DNA of 47,443 nucleotides from positions 1 through 47,443 of the forward strand of contig CAKUKR010000007.1 in the NCBI GenBank assembly GCA_934663645.1, written 5' to 3'. Under the pieces are notes generated by a model, which made no database searches, was not told the origin of the DNA, and saw only the letters and a program-made list of their open reading frames with translations. Below, one piece after another: positions 27,789 to 35,003 of this stretch; the first letter of the stretch is position 1, and each line of letters opens with the position of its first letter. The position numbers were made by a program, and so were the translations under genes. Origin of the DNA: an uncultured Muribaculaceae bacterium. Its GTDB lineage: Bacteria; Bacteroidota; Bacteroidia; Bacteroidales; Muribaculaceae.

Positions 27789-28658
27789 TTATTTCGTGTT
27801 GTTGTTTTCGAGGACTACCATGCGCAAGCGTGTCAGACGCTGCAGCAGTGCTTCGACGCGGTCGAGCTTCAGCATGTTCGCGCCGTCGCTTTTCGCGACA
27901 GAGGGGTCGGGGTGGGTCTCCATGAATATGCCGTCCGCGCCAACCGCTATAGCTGCTGACGCGACTGTGTCGATGAGTGCAGGCAGACCGCCAGTGACAC
28001 CTGATGACTGGTTAGGCTGTTGCAGCGAGTGGGTTATATCCATGATGACCGGGCAGTTGCACTCATGCTTCATCAGTGGTATTCCACGGAAATCGACCAG
28101 TAAGTCCTGGTATCCAAACATCGTGCCTCTGTCGGTGATGCTCACTTGGTCGTTGCCTGACATGCGCACCTTCTCGACGGCATGGGTCATGGACGAGGGC
28201 GACAGGAACTGCCCTTTTTTGATGTTCACCATTTTGCCGGTCTTGGCGGCAGCGACCAACAGGTTCGTCTGGCGGCAGAGGAACGCCGGTATCTGCAGAA
28301 CATCAACATAACGCGCTGCCATAGCGGCTTCGTGTGCTTCATGGATGTCTGTGACTACAGGCACGTCAAACTCCTCACGGACACGCGCCAGTATGCGCAA
28401 CGCTTTCTCGTCGCCGATGCCGGTAAACGAATCCAGGCGGCTGCGGTTTGCCTTGCGGTAGCTGCCTTTGAAGACCAACGGTATGTCCAGTCGCGCCGTG
28501 ACGTCTTTCAGGACAGCGGCGCACTGCAACGCCATGTCTTCGCTCTCTATGGCGCACGGTCCGGCGAGCAGGAAGAAATTGCCGGTCTTGCTCGAGGAGA
28601 GGTATGATGTCATCCCCTCGGCGGCAACGCGGCTCAATACTGTATCGGTAGTCGTCAT
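27789..28658 (-). CDS. kdsA: 3-deoxy-8-phosphooctulonate synthase (Kdo-8-P synthase)
   Basis: This enzyme condenses phosphoenolpyruvate with arabinose 5-phosphate to make Kdo-8-phosphate for the lipopolysaccharide inner core. The 289-residue protein has LLAGPCAIESEDMAL (substrate loop), FKGSYRKANRSR (PEP-binding), DVPVVTDIHE and a C-terminal GADGIFMETHPDP motif. Asn70-type and metal-ligand positions suggest the metal or non-metal class cannot be decided by eye. kdsB is present about 10 kb away at 38076, so both cytoplasmic Kdo steps are encoded in the window. rsmE lies 5 bp upstream. Confidence 0.96.
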   Translation of the reverse strand: MTTTDTVLSRVAAEGMTSYLSSSKTGNFFLLAGPCAIESEDMALQCAAVLKDVTARLDIPLVFKGSYRKANRSRLDSFTGIGDEKALRILARVREEFDVPVVTDIHEAHEAAMAARYVDVLQIPAFLCRQTNLLVAAAKTGKMVNIKKGQFLSPSSMTHAVEKVRMSGNDQVSITDRGTMFGYQDLLVDFRGIPLMKHECNCPVIMDITHSLQQPNQSSGVTGGLPALIDTVASAAIAVGADGIFMETHPDPSVAKSDGANMLKLDRVEALLQRLTRLRMVVLENNNTK

Positions 28659-28663
28659 AATTG

Positions 28664-29377
28664 TCAGCGGAGAGATTTGAGTTGTTCTATAATATGAAAT
28701 GTGGAGAGGGCGAACAGGGCTGCTGTCTCGGTGCGCAGCCGGTTGTCGCCGAAAGTCACGGGCGTATACCCGGCGGCAAGAGCCTTTTCCGCCTCTGCCG
28801 GTGAAAAGTCGCCTTCGGGCCCGATAAGTATAGTTACATCCTTATCCACTGGGCACACGTCGGCAAACGGCTGGCGTTGGGTGTGGCTGTCGCAGTAGCC
28901 CATGAAGCGGCTGCCGTCGCCTGGCGTGACAAATTGGGAGAACGGCATCATCGGGACGAGCTGGGGCATCACGGCTTTCAGGCTCTGCTTCATGGCGGAG
29001 ACCATAATCTTCTCGATGCGGTCTGCGCGGACTTCCTTGCGCTCGCTGTGTTCGCACCGCAGCAGCACGATGCGGTCAATGCCTATTTCAACTGCCTTTT
29101 CGGCAAACCATTCCAGCCTGTCGATGTTTTTGGGCGGCGCAATTGCCACTGTTACAGAGCCGTGCCATATTTTGGGTACATCCTCTGTCGCCAGCACCTC
29201 AACTGTGGTATGCTTGTGGTGAGCCGAGGTGATGACGCAGGTGTACCGATGCCCGTTGCCGTCAACGACGCTGATGTTGTCGCCCTCGTGCAGGCGCAGA
29301 ACACGTGCGCAGTGCGCGGAGTCTGATTCGGGCAGTTCGTGCGTTGCCAGTATGTCGGGGGCATAGAACTGTATCAT
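28664..29377 (-). CDS. rsmE: 16S rRNA m3U1498 methyltransferase RsmE
   Basis: A SPOUT-class methyltransferase that N3-methylates U1498 of 16S rRNA. The 237-residue protein has an N-terminal PUA-like domain (VLRLHEGDNISVVDGNG near 27-43), a central KNIDRLEWFAEKAVEIG motif and the knot motif ILIGPEGDFSPAEAEKA followed by LRTETAA, the RsmE signature. The length is normal. It is 5 bp from kdsA and 31 bp from the nupG-like transporter, so it belongs to the same transcription unit. Confidence 0.95.
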   Translation of the reverse strand: MIQFYAPDILATHELPESDSAHCARVLRLHEGDNISVVDGNGHRYTCVITSAHHKHTTVEVLATEDVPKIWHGSVTVAIAPPKNIDRLEWFAEKAVEIGIDRIVLLRCEHSERKEVRADRIEKIMVSAMKQSLKAVMPQLVPMMPFSQFVTPGDGSRFMGYCDSHTQRQPFADVCPVDKDVTILIGPEGDFSPAEAEKALAAGYTPVTFGDNRLRTETAALFALSTFHIIEQLKSLR

Positions 29378-29408
29378 ATATGTGTTGACAGCAGCGGCGG
29401 CGCGAGGT

Positions 29409-30728
29409 TTATTTATTGTCGAGCTCTATGTTGTGGTGCTTGTGTTCCTTGAAGAGCAGAAAGAACAGCACTGCCACTATCAGGGCATAGCCGGCAAATA
29501 TGAACCAGCAGGTCTGCCAGTCGCCGAGCAGGAAGCCGTCTTCCCACTTGCAGAAGTGGTTTACGACTTCGCCGGCCAGCAATGTGCCGACACTTGCGCC
29601 AAGGCCGTTGGTCATCAGCATGAACAGACCCTGTGCCGAAGCGCGGACTTCAGGGCTGCATTTCTGGTCAACGAACAGACCGCCGGAGACGTTGAAGAAG
29701 TCGAAAGCCACGCCATATACTATGCAGGAGAGTATGAACAGTGTCACGCCAGGGAAGGCCGGGTTGCCGAGGCCGAAGAACCCGAAGCGGAGCACCCATG
29801 CCACCATCGCAATCAGCATGACTATCTTGATTCCGTATTTCTTGAGGAAGAAGGGTATGAGCAATATGCACAAAGCCTCGGCAACCTGCGATAAGGAAAC
29901 AAGCAATGTTGCATTATTGGCGGCAAATGTGTCTACCATTGACGGGTCGCCTTTGAAGCTGGTGATGAAAGGAGTCGCGTAACTGTTCGTTACTTGCAAG
30001 GACATGCCCAGCAGTGCGGAGAATATGAAGAACATCGCCATCTGACGGCTCTTGAACAGCTTGAACGCATCCAGCCCGAAAGCCTGTGAGAACGACTGCG
30101 AAACCTTCTTGACAAGAGGACAGGCCGGCAGCGTGAAGCAATAGGCAAACAGCAGCAGGCTCATCAGCCCAGACATGAGGAACTGGTAGTGAGTGTACTG
30201 GAACTTGTTGTCGCTGTTTCCGAGCAGGAACGTGAAGCAGCCGTCTTCAATGGAGGCGCAGTTGACGAACCACATCATCAGGATGAAGCCTACTGTGCCG
30301 AAAACACGAATGGGCGGGAAATCCTTGACTGTGTCCATTCCTTTGTTTTTCAGGATAGCAAATGCCGCCGTGTTTGACAATGCAAGCGTAGGCATATAGA
30401 ATGCAACGCTAAATGTGTAGACGGTCATGAACAATACCGGATCAGGCGTTGCGCTCTCGCTGCCCATGAAGAACAGCCCGAACATTCCGAGGCCTGCCAG
30501 CAGGTGGCAGTAGCCTAACAGCCGCTGCGGCTGTACAAATCTGTCGGCTATCATGCCCATGAGGGCGGGCATAAATATGGAGACGAGGCCCTGGATAGTA
30601 TAATACCATGAAATGTCAGCACCCATCCCGGCGCGTCCGAGGTAGTTGCCCATAGATGTCAGGTATGCTCCCCAGACTGCGAACTGCAGGAAATTGAGAG
30701 CTGAAAGTCGTACCTTGATTCCGTTCAT
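29409..30728 (-). CDS. NupG/XapB-type nucleoside:H+ symporter (MFS)
   Basis: A 439-residue protein with about 12 membrane segments. The N-terminus MNGIKVRLSALNFLQFAVWGAYL and the early MGMIADRFVQPQRLLG loop match the nucleoside:proton symporter family of the major facilitator superfamily. It would import nucleosides across the inner membrane. Specificity (purine or pyrimidine nucleosides) is not predictable by eye. It is the first gene of the six-gene minus-strand run. A -7-like box lies 77 bp upstream. Confidence 0.88.
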   Translation of the reverse strand: MNGIKVRLSALNFLQFAVWGAYLTSMGNYLGRAGMGADISWYYTIQGLVSIFMPALMGMIADRFVQPQRLLGYCHLLAGLGMFGLFFMGSESATPDPVLFMTVYTFSVAFYMPTLALSNTAAFAILKNKGMDTVKDFPPIRVFGTVGFILMMWFVNCASIEDGCFTFLLGNSDNKFQYTHYQFLMSGLMSLLLFAYCFTLPACPLVKKVSQSFSQAFGLDAFKLFKSRQMAMFFIFSALLGMSLQVTNSYATPFITSFKGDPSMVDTFAANNATLLVSLSQVAEALCILLIPFFLKKYGIKIVMLIAMVAWVLRFGFFGLGNPAFPGVTLFILSCIVYGVAFDFFNVSGGLFVDQKCSPEVRASAQGLFMLMTNGLGASVGTLLAGEVVNHFCKWEDGFLLGDWQTCWFIFAGYALIVAVLFFLLFKEHKHHNIELDNK

Positions 30729-30804
30729 ACTGTCTGTCTATACTTTAATTAATCAGACAACAGGACAATGCTCCCGATAGGGCTGAAGCCTGTTATCCTA
30801 CGGA

Positions 30805-30812
30805 CAAAGTTA
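30805..30812 (-). promoter_or_regulatory. -7 box upstream of the nupG-like gene
   Basis: TAACTTTG on the minus strand is an exact -7 element. No TTG is found at the normal distance upstream. The predicted leader is about 70 nt, the longest among the minus-strand genes here. Confidence 0.5.
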
Positions 30813-30850
30813 GTTATTTTCCGGCAATAAAGGTATGCTAGGCAGCAAAT

Positions 30851-31534
30851 TTATTCAGCTGTGTCAACAAAATCGAGGTATTCTCGCCTGTCAGGCACCT
30901 CAATACGGTCGCCGTAAACCTCGATTACGCCCTTTTCAGCGAGGAACTGCAGGTCGCCGGATGAAGAATCTGTATATGCCGGCGGCAGGATCTCCATTAA
31001 TGAGGGGGCTATCTCGAAATTAATGTCCTTGCAACGCTGGCCTGTCATTGTCAGCAGCCAGCGGGCTATCAGTCCCGCTACGCCGTGAGCCTCGTAATTG
31101 CCGACGGCGATGCGTCCGCACTGGCTGCGCAGGGATATGTGGTTAAGATAGTTCATCAGGAATATTTCGTCCTCACGGAGCAAGTTCATGTATTCCTCCT
31201 TGGCAAAGATGAGGATGCTTGTAGTTGCCAATGCTTTGATGTCGATAGGGAATGTGCGGTCAATGCCGAAAAGGGCATCTGCGCCAATCATGTCGCCCGC
31301 AGATAAGGTGTAAGAGATTTTTATATCGCCTTTGGGAGAAGAGTATGCACACCTCAGGCTGCCGCGAGCAATGAATCCGATGTGTTGGCACTCGCTTCCG
31401 CAATTCACAACTATTTCGCCTGACTTATAGTTGTTGAAAGTAATGTTGGCTTTCGCAAGTATCATAGACACATGATCCTTGCTGATGCCCTTGAATAGGG
31501 GGAACCCCATAATCTGCTCATACATCGACGGCAT
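30851..31534 (-). CDS. Crp/Fnr-family regulator with atypical HTH
   Basis: A 227-residue protein, or 224 from the ATG at 31525. The N-terminal cyclic-nucleotide-binding fold is clear: FPLFKGISKDH opening, YKSGEIVVNCGSECQHIGF and the GDMIGADALFG turn. The C-terminal region has the Crp-type entry helix (HGVAGLIARWLLTM) and a short wing (VIEVYGDRIEVPDR). The segment that should carry the recognition helix reads PAYTDSSSGDLQFLAEKG, without the usual S-R-x-T-V-S-R, so DNA contacts may differ. There are no Fnr-type cysteines. The ligand and regulon are unknown. It is separated from the upstream tRNA by a terminator. Confidence 0.8.
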   Translation of the reverse strand: MPSMYEQIMGFPLFKGISKDHVSMILAKANITFNNYKSGEIVVNCGSECQHIGFIARGSLRCAYSSPKGDIKISYTLSAGDMIGADALFGIDRTFPIDIKALATTSILIFAKEEYMNLLREDEIFLMNYLNHISLRSQCGRIAVGNYEAHGVAGLIARWLLTMTGQRCKDINFEIAPSLMEILPPAYTDSSSGDLQFLAEKGVIEVYGDRIEVPDRREYLDFVDTAE

Positions 31535-31571
31535 ACCCTGAAGAATTAAGAGTTACACAAATGTGGCACAT

Positions 31572-31603
31572 AAAAAAAGGCCTCCCAATTTTGGGAAGCC
31601 TTT
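31572..31603 (-). terminator. Intrinsic terminator of tRNA-Met
   Basis: On the minus strand an 11-pair stem with one mismatch (AAAGGC-TCCCA against its complement, 4-nt loop) is followed by seven T residues. It starts 4 nt after the tRNA 3' end and ends the tRNA transcript before the Crp-like gene. Confidence 0.9.
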
Positions 31604-31606
31604 CTG

Positions 31607-31680
31607 TAGCGGGACCGAGAATTGAACTCGGGACCTCCGGGTTATGAATCCGACGCTCTAACCGACTGAGCTATCCCGCC
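31607..31680 (-). tRNA. tRNA-Met (anticodon CAU)
   Basis: A 74-nt cloverleaf. The acceptor stem is GGCGGGA/TCCCGCT, with a G1·U72 wobble and discriminator A. The D-arm is GCTCAGTCGGTTAGAGC, the anticodon loop TTCATAA and the T-arm CCGAGTTCAATTCTCGG. CCA is not encoded; the genome reads ACA. The acceptor end and D-loop exclude initiator tRNA. The top-most anticodon-stem pair is A31·C39. Elongator Met is most likely; a CAU-type Ile2 tRNA needing lysidine is not fully excluded. Confidence 0.93.
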
Positions 31681-31711
31681 TTTCGTGGTGCATCTCCTCG
31701 GAAATGCGATG

Positions 31712-31742
31712 CAAAATTACAACGTTTCCGGGGACTGTGCAA
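31712..31742 (-). promoter_or_regulatory. tRNA-Met promoter
   Basis: On the minus strand TTG (31742-31740), a 20-bp spacer and TAATTTTG (31719-31712) match the Bacteroidetes consensus exactly. It lies about 32 bp upstream of the mature tRNA 5' end. Confidence 0.8.
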
Positions 31743-31872
31743 GTTTTCAGGCCAAAAAAATCAAGCAAATTTGTCCATGCTATGCCAAGAGGTTATGTAT
31801 CAAATGATTATCGAATGGAAAAATCCGAGAATGAATGTCAGGGACAAGATTTAACTATTGTAGACAAACTTA

Positions 31873-31886
31873 CAACCTCGAGGTTG
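31873..31886. promoter_or_regulatory. Perfect 14-bp palindrome over the prs -33 element
   Basis: CAACCTCGAGGTTG is perfectly self-complementary, and its last three bases are the TTG that would serve as the prs -33 element. The position is right for a repressor operator. No factor can be named. Confidence 0.45.
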
Positions 31887-31916
31887 CCCTTATTCGGGAT
31901 ATTTCTTGTAACTTTG
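31884..31916 (+). promoter_or_regulatory. prs promoter
   Basis: TTG (31884-31886) and TAACTTTG (31909-31916) are separated by 22 bp, slightly longer than the 19-20 bp of the other promoters here. The -7 box is exact. The predicted leader is about 14 nt. Confidence 0.65.
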
Positions 31917-31936
31917 CGATATAATTCTAGTACCCC

Positions 31937-32887
31937 ATGAGTAATTCTCTACCACCTATCAAAGTGTTCGCCGGGACTAAGAGCCATTACCTCGGCGAGT
32001 CAATCTGCAAAGAACTCGGCATCGAGCTCGGCAAGATGAAGATCGAGCGTTTTGCCGATGGAGAGTTTGAAGTGTTCTTCGAGGAGTCAATCCGTGGCTC
32101 GGAAGTGTATCTGGTGCAGTCTACATTCCCAAACTGCGACAACCTGATGGAGCTTCTGCTGATGATTGACGCTGCCAAACGCGCCTCGGCCGCAACCATT
32201 GTCGCTGTTATCCCGTATTTTGGCTGGGCCCGCCAGGACCGCAAGGACAAACCCCGTGTGTCAATCGCTGCCAAACTTGTGGCTGACTTGCTTAGCGTCG
32301 CCGGCATCGACCGCCTCATAACAATGGACTTGCACGCAGACCAGATACAGGGCTTCTTCGATGTACCCGTAGACCACCTGTACGCTTCGTCCATCTTCAT
32401 TCCCTATATTGAGGGACTGCACCTCGAGGACATGGTGATTGCCTCGCCTGACGTGGGCGGCGCAAAGAGAGCTCACTCATACGCTAAATATTTCGACGTG
32501 CCTCTTGTGCTCTGCCATAAGCAGCGTGCAAAAGCCAACGTGGTCGAGAAGATGACCGTGATCGGCGATGTGAAGGGCAAGAATGTCATCCTCGTTGACG
32601 ACATTGTCGATACTGCCGGCACAATTACCAAGGCTGCCGACCTGCTTCTGTCATTCGGTGCGACAAGCGTGCGTGCGCTCGCAAGCCACCCTGTGATGAG
32701 CGACCCCGCAACAGAGCGCGTATACGCATCAGGGCTTACGGAAATGATCTTCTCCGACTCGATACCCTATCAGGACAACCATGTTGACTCCAAGACAGTG
32801 ATGCTTCCTGTTGCAAAACTGTTTGCAGACACCATCCGTCGCATCCACAACAACCAGTCTATCTCGTCACAGTACCTGTTCAAGTAA
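31937..32887 (+). CDS. prs: Ribose-phosphate pyrophosphokinase (PRPP synthetase)
   Basis: Makes phosphoribosyl pyrophosphate from ribose 5-phosphate and ATP for nucleotide, His and Trp synthesis. The 316-residue protein has the N-terminal IKVFAGTKSHYLGESI with the FADGEFEVFFEESIRG motif, the catalytic-loop region KRAHSYAKYFDVPL, and the PRPP-binding loop VILVDDIVDTAGTITKA near 220-236. The DLHADQIQGFF stretch carries the metal-site His and Asp. The length is normal. It stands alone, with its own promoter and two terminators. Confidence 0.97.
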   Translation: MSNSLPPIKVFAGTKSHYLGESICKELGIELGKMKIERFADGEFEVFFEESIRGSEVYLVQSTFPNCDNLMELLLMIDAAKRASAATIVAVIPYFGWARQDRKDKPRVSIAAKLVADLLSVAGIDRLITMDLHADQIQGFFDVPVDHLYASSIFIPYIEGLHLEDMVIASPDVGGAKRAHSYAKYFDVPLVLCHKQRAKANVVEKMTVIGDVKGKNVILVDDIVDTAGTITKAADLLLSFGATSVRALASHPVMSDPATERVYASGLTEMIFSDSIPYQDNHVDSKTVMLPVAKLFADTIRRIHNNQSISSQYLFK

Positions 32888-32896
32888 TCAGTGGCC

Positions 32897-32922
32897 CATC
32901 GACAGCGTCACCGCTGTCGATG
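32897..32922 (+). terminator. First hairpin after prs
   Basis: A perfect 11-bp stem (CATCGACAGCG/CGCTGTCGATG) with a 4-nt loop begins 9 nt after the prs stop. It has no U tract of its own, so it may stabilise the 3' end or help the stronger hairpin just downstream. Confidence 0.55.
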
Positions 32923-32927
32923 ATATA

Positions 32928-32974
32928 AACATTAGCCGCGACATGTCAGCAAGACAGTCGCGGCTAATGTTTTT
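32928..32974 (+). terminator. Main intrinsic terminator of prs
   Basis: A perfect 15-bp stem (32928-32942 with 32957-32971) and a 14-nt loop, followed by TTT and A-rich sequence. It is the strongest rho-independent terminator in the window. Confidence 0.85.
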
Positions 32975-32999
32975 AAGCGAAGGTTTCGACTATAGAAAT

Positions 33000-33033
33000 G
33001 GGGATATGCCTTGCTAACCGGCATATCCCCTTT
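33000..33033. terminator. Hairpin between prs and the convergent LEA-like gene
   Basis: A perfect 11-bp stem (GGGGATATGCC/GGCATATCCCC) with a 9-nt loop. A TTT follows on the plus strand, and ATTTCT follows on the minus strand, so it can serve as the terminator of the minus-strand gene ending at 33101 and as a backup for prs. Confidence 0.65.
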
Positions 33034-33100
33034 AGTGGTCAGGTTTGGTTGTGTATCTGTTGTCAGGCCACAAGCATATTGTTATGGATGTTGTTTCGCA

Positions 33101-34540
33101 TTATTTTACGCGGCGTTTTTGTGCGTCAGTGCCAGCCTGCATGAAGCAGTTCCCTCCGTTGGGAGACTTGGTCAGTGTGGTGTACTGTATGTATCTCTGT
33201 CCGTTTTCGGTCGAAATGACTGCGCAAGACAGGCCATAGCCTACTATTTCGTATGGCCATTTCGGACTCTTGTAGGGGTGCCACTGTGATTCGAGGTAGA
33301 TGACCTTCTCGAGAGTGCCTGTCACATACTCCTTGGCAGCCTTGGTACCCATGCTCTGTATCTCTGCACTCACTTTTACGCCCTTAGGCTCAGCGACAGC
33401 CTCGCCATTTTCAGCGACTGACAAATCATACAGGTTTCTGTTGGAATTGCGGACATTCTCAAGCAAGCGGAATGAGTTGTCATTTCTGCACTCGCTATAG
33501 TTCGGCAGGAAATGATCAACCAAGCGGTCGAGGATGAGGAAGTTGAGCATACGGTCATTTACGTCTGTTCCGTTCTTGACCTTTGCCGCGCATCCTTGTG
33601 CATACTTCACCAGGTCTGCGTATGAATAGCAGTCAAACAGAAGGCCTTCAGCGGCAAATTCACGCTGTCTTTTGGTGGCAGTGAAGTTTGCAGGCAGAAT
33701 ATGCTCATCGTCAACAACGCCGTTTGTCATGTCATTCAATCCTAGCTGTCGTTGCGAGGACATCAAACCGGCGTTTGCATACGCATCAGCTTTCATGTAC
33801 AAGTCAAGAGCCTTTGACGATTTCGGGTCTGCCATGAAAAGGCACATCCACGAGTTGATGAACAGTTCGTCTGCCGGAACTACAACACCAGGGTTGTCGG
33901 TGTCTATGGTGACATAGTCCGTTACCCAGTAAATGTTGTTCGGGTCAGCGGCAATGCTTTTCTTGAACATATTCCAGAATATGTTCTCAACGTTCTTGTC
34001 GCCCTCTTTGTGTGTATAGTAAAAAGAGTTGTTTCCGACTTTGTAGTATGGGCTGTAGAATGTGTTCTTTTCCCCGATATGCTCGTATGCGGCATGTATT
34101 GCGCCGATGGATTTCGTGAAACCAGGTTCAACAGTTTTGTCTTCAGCCTTCGGATCTGCTGCTTTTGCCTCTGCACTGGGCTTGTAGGTCTTGTTGTAGT
34201 CCGGTACTTGATACAACGCATCCTGCTGTTCGCTCCAGGACAGGCTGCCTCCCATGCTTGATTGGTCCTCCTTTGAAACTCCTACAGCTTCAGCTCCTTT
34301 GTCAACGGCTTTGTTTACGGCCTTGTTGACTGTGTTGTCTACCTTGTCTTCGGCAGCGTTGAGAGCCTTGTCAGTGGCCTTGTCAACCGTTTGGTCAACT
34401 TTTTTCTTCACCTTGTCCTTCACCTTGTTCTCGACCTTCTTTTTCAGTTTGCCGAGCCCGAATTGTGCGTTGGCATCAGGAGTCGCGAGCATCAGCGCGG
34501 CTCCAGCCATAAGCATTACTGTAAGATTCTTTGTTTTCAT
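33101..34540 (-). CDS. Exported protein with LEA-like amphipathic repeats
   Basis: A 479-residue protein. A signal peptide (LMAGAALMLATPDANA, cleavage near residue 25) is followed by about 65 residues of Lys/Val/Asp/Ala-rich sequence with an 11-residue-like period (KKKVENKVKDKVKKKVDQTV, then VDKATDKALNAAEDKVDN), which looks like the amphipathic helix of late-embryogenesis-abundant proteins. The rest, from about 95 on, is a globular domain with few repeats, several Trp/Tyr and an ending SPNGGNCFMQAGTDAQKRRVK. I do not recognise the family. It is probably periplasmic or surface. It is divergent from the C10 protease gene. Confidence 0.75.
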   Translation of the reverse strand: MKTKNLTVMLMAGAALMLATPDANAQFGLGKLKKKVENKVKDKVKKKVDQTVDKATDKALNAAEDKVDNTVNKAVNKAVDKGAEAVGVSKEDQSSMGGSLSWSEQQDALYQVPDYNKTYKPSAEAKAADPKAEDKTVEPGFTKSIGAIHAAYEHIGEKNTFYSPYYKVGNNSFYYTHKEGDKNVENIFWNMFKKSIAADPNNIYWVTDYVTIDTDNPGVVVPADELFINSWMCLFMADPKSSKALDLYMKADAYANAGLMSSQRQLGLNDMTNGVVDDEHILPANFTATKRQREFAAEGLLFDCYSYADLVKYAQGCAAKVKNGTDVNDRMLNFLILDRLVDHFLPNYSECRNDNSFRLLENVRNSNRNLYDLSVAENGEAVAEPKGVKVSAEIQSMGTKAAKEYVTGTLEKVIYLESQWHPYKSPKWPYEIVGYGLSCAVISTENGQRYIQYTTLTKSPNGGNCFMQAGTDAQKRRVK

Positions 34541-34575
34541 ATTGTCGTTGTTTGGTTATCGGTTTTCAGACGCTG

Positions 34576-34583
34576 CAAATTTA
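34576..34583 (-). promoter_or_regulatory. -7 box of the LEA-like gene
   Basis: TAAATTTG on the minus strand, 36 bp before the ATG at 34540, is an exact -7 element. No TTG lies 19-22 bp upstream. Confidence 0.5.
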
Positions 34584-34772
34584 GAAATAATGCCGTCAGC
34601 CGATATGCACGTATAGGACGAAGGGGTGTTTATATCGGCATTCTGTGCAACTTCGGCTGTCCGATATTGGCAGTTATTGTCCGATTGGTACACCATGTTT
34701 GATTTGAAGTGTTGAGTATCAGTGAATTGACAATGACATGCCGTTTGCCTCGTTAATGCTGCTCCATAACTG

Positions 34773-34780
34773 TACATTTG
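34773..34780 (+). promoter_or_regulatory. Distal plus-strand -7 box
   Basis: TACATTTG matches TAnnTTTG, identical in sequence to the proximal box at 34926. The nearest TTG (34745-34747) is 25 bp upstream, which is long. It could drive a long leader of the protease gene or a small RNA covering the two inverted repeats. Confidence 0.3.
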
Positions 34781-34792
34781 ATATAAGGAACA

Positions 34793-34812
34793 CAGCGAAT
34801 GGTTATTCGCTG
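34793..34812. repeat. Inverted repeat, 8-bp perfect arms
   Basis: CAGCGAAT and ATTCGCTG flank a 4-nt loop, so the RNA would form a compact hairpin. No U tract follows. It lies just downstream of the distal -7 box. Confidence 0.55.
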
Positions 34813-34847
34813 AAAGACGGGGATATAGCCGTGTAATAAGGTCTGAA

Positions 34848-34866
34848 TTTGCACACAAAGTGCAAA
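34848..34866. promoter_or_regulatory. Inverted repeat, possible operator of the C10 protease gene
   Basis: TTTGCAC, 5 nt, GTGCAAA: perfect 7-bp arms in a 19-bp site with dyad symmetry, 60 bp upstream of the proximal -7 box. The form suits a dimeric regulator. No regulator is known. Confidence 0.4.
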
Positions 34867-34925
34867 TGTTGGTGAAAACAACCGGTTTCCAATCTCTTCT
34901 GTGATGAAATCCCAGGGAAATTCCC

Positions 34926-34933
34926 TACATTTG
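34926..34933 (+). promoter_or_regulatory. -7 box of the C10 protease gene
   Basis: TACATTTG is an exact TAnnTTTG. No clear TTG at the correct spacing, so an activator may be needed. The predicted leader is about 65 nt. Confidence 0.5.
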
Positions 34934-35003
34934 CATCCGAAATGCCGCTTCGAGATGTGGCTAACTCAAATCGCAATATTAATCAGTACACAATAAAGAA
35001 ACT

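Larger units (their letters stand above)
34541..35003. other. 463-bp intergenic region with regulatory motifs
   Basis: No credible gene is seen; a minus-strand open frame of about 100 codons (34858-34556) has no plausible protein character and covers promoter sequence. The region holds one minus-strand -7 box, two plus-strand TAnnTTTG boxes and two perfect inverted repeats (34793-34812 and 34848-34866), each listed separately. Confidence 0.7.

Noticed and set aside
31607..31680. Initiator tRNA-fMet
   Set aside because: The acceptor end is G1·U72 instead of the mismatched C1-A72, and the D-loop is of elongator type.
31704..31940. Open frame of 78 codons between tRNA-Met and prs
   Set aside because: It covers both the tRNA promoter and the prs promoter and palindrome, and its product has no recognisable features.
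34556..34858. Minus-strand open frame of 100 codons between the LEA-like and C10 genes
   Set aside because: It overlaps the -7 box and start region of the LEA-like gene and has a random-looking product with no signal peptide or motif.
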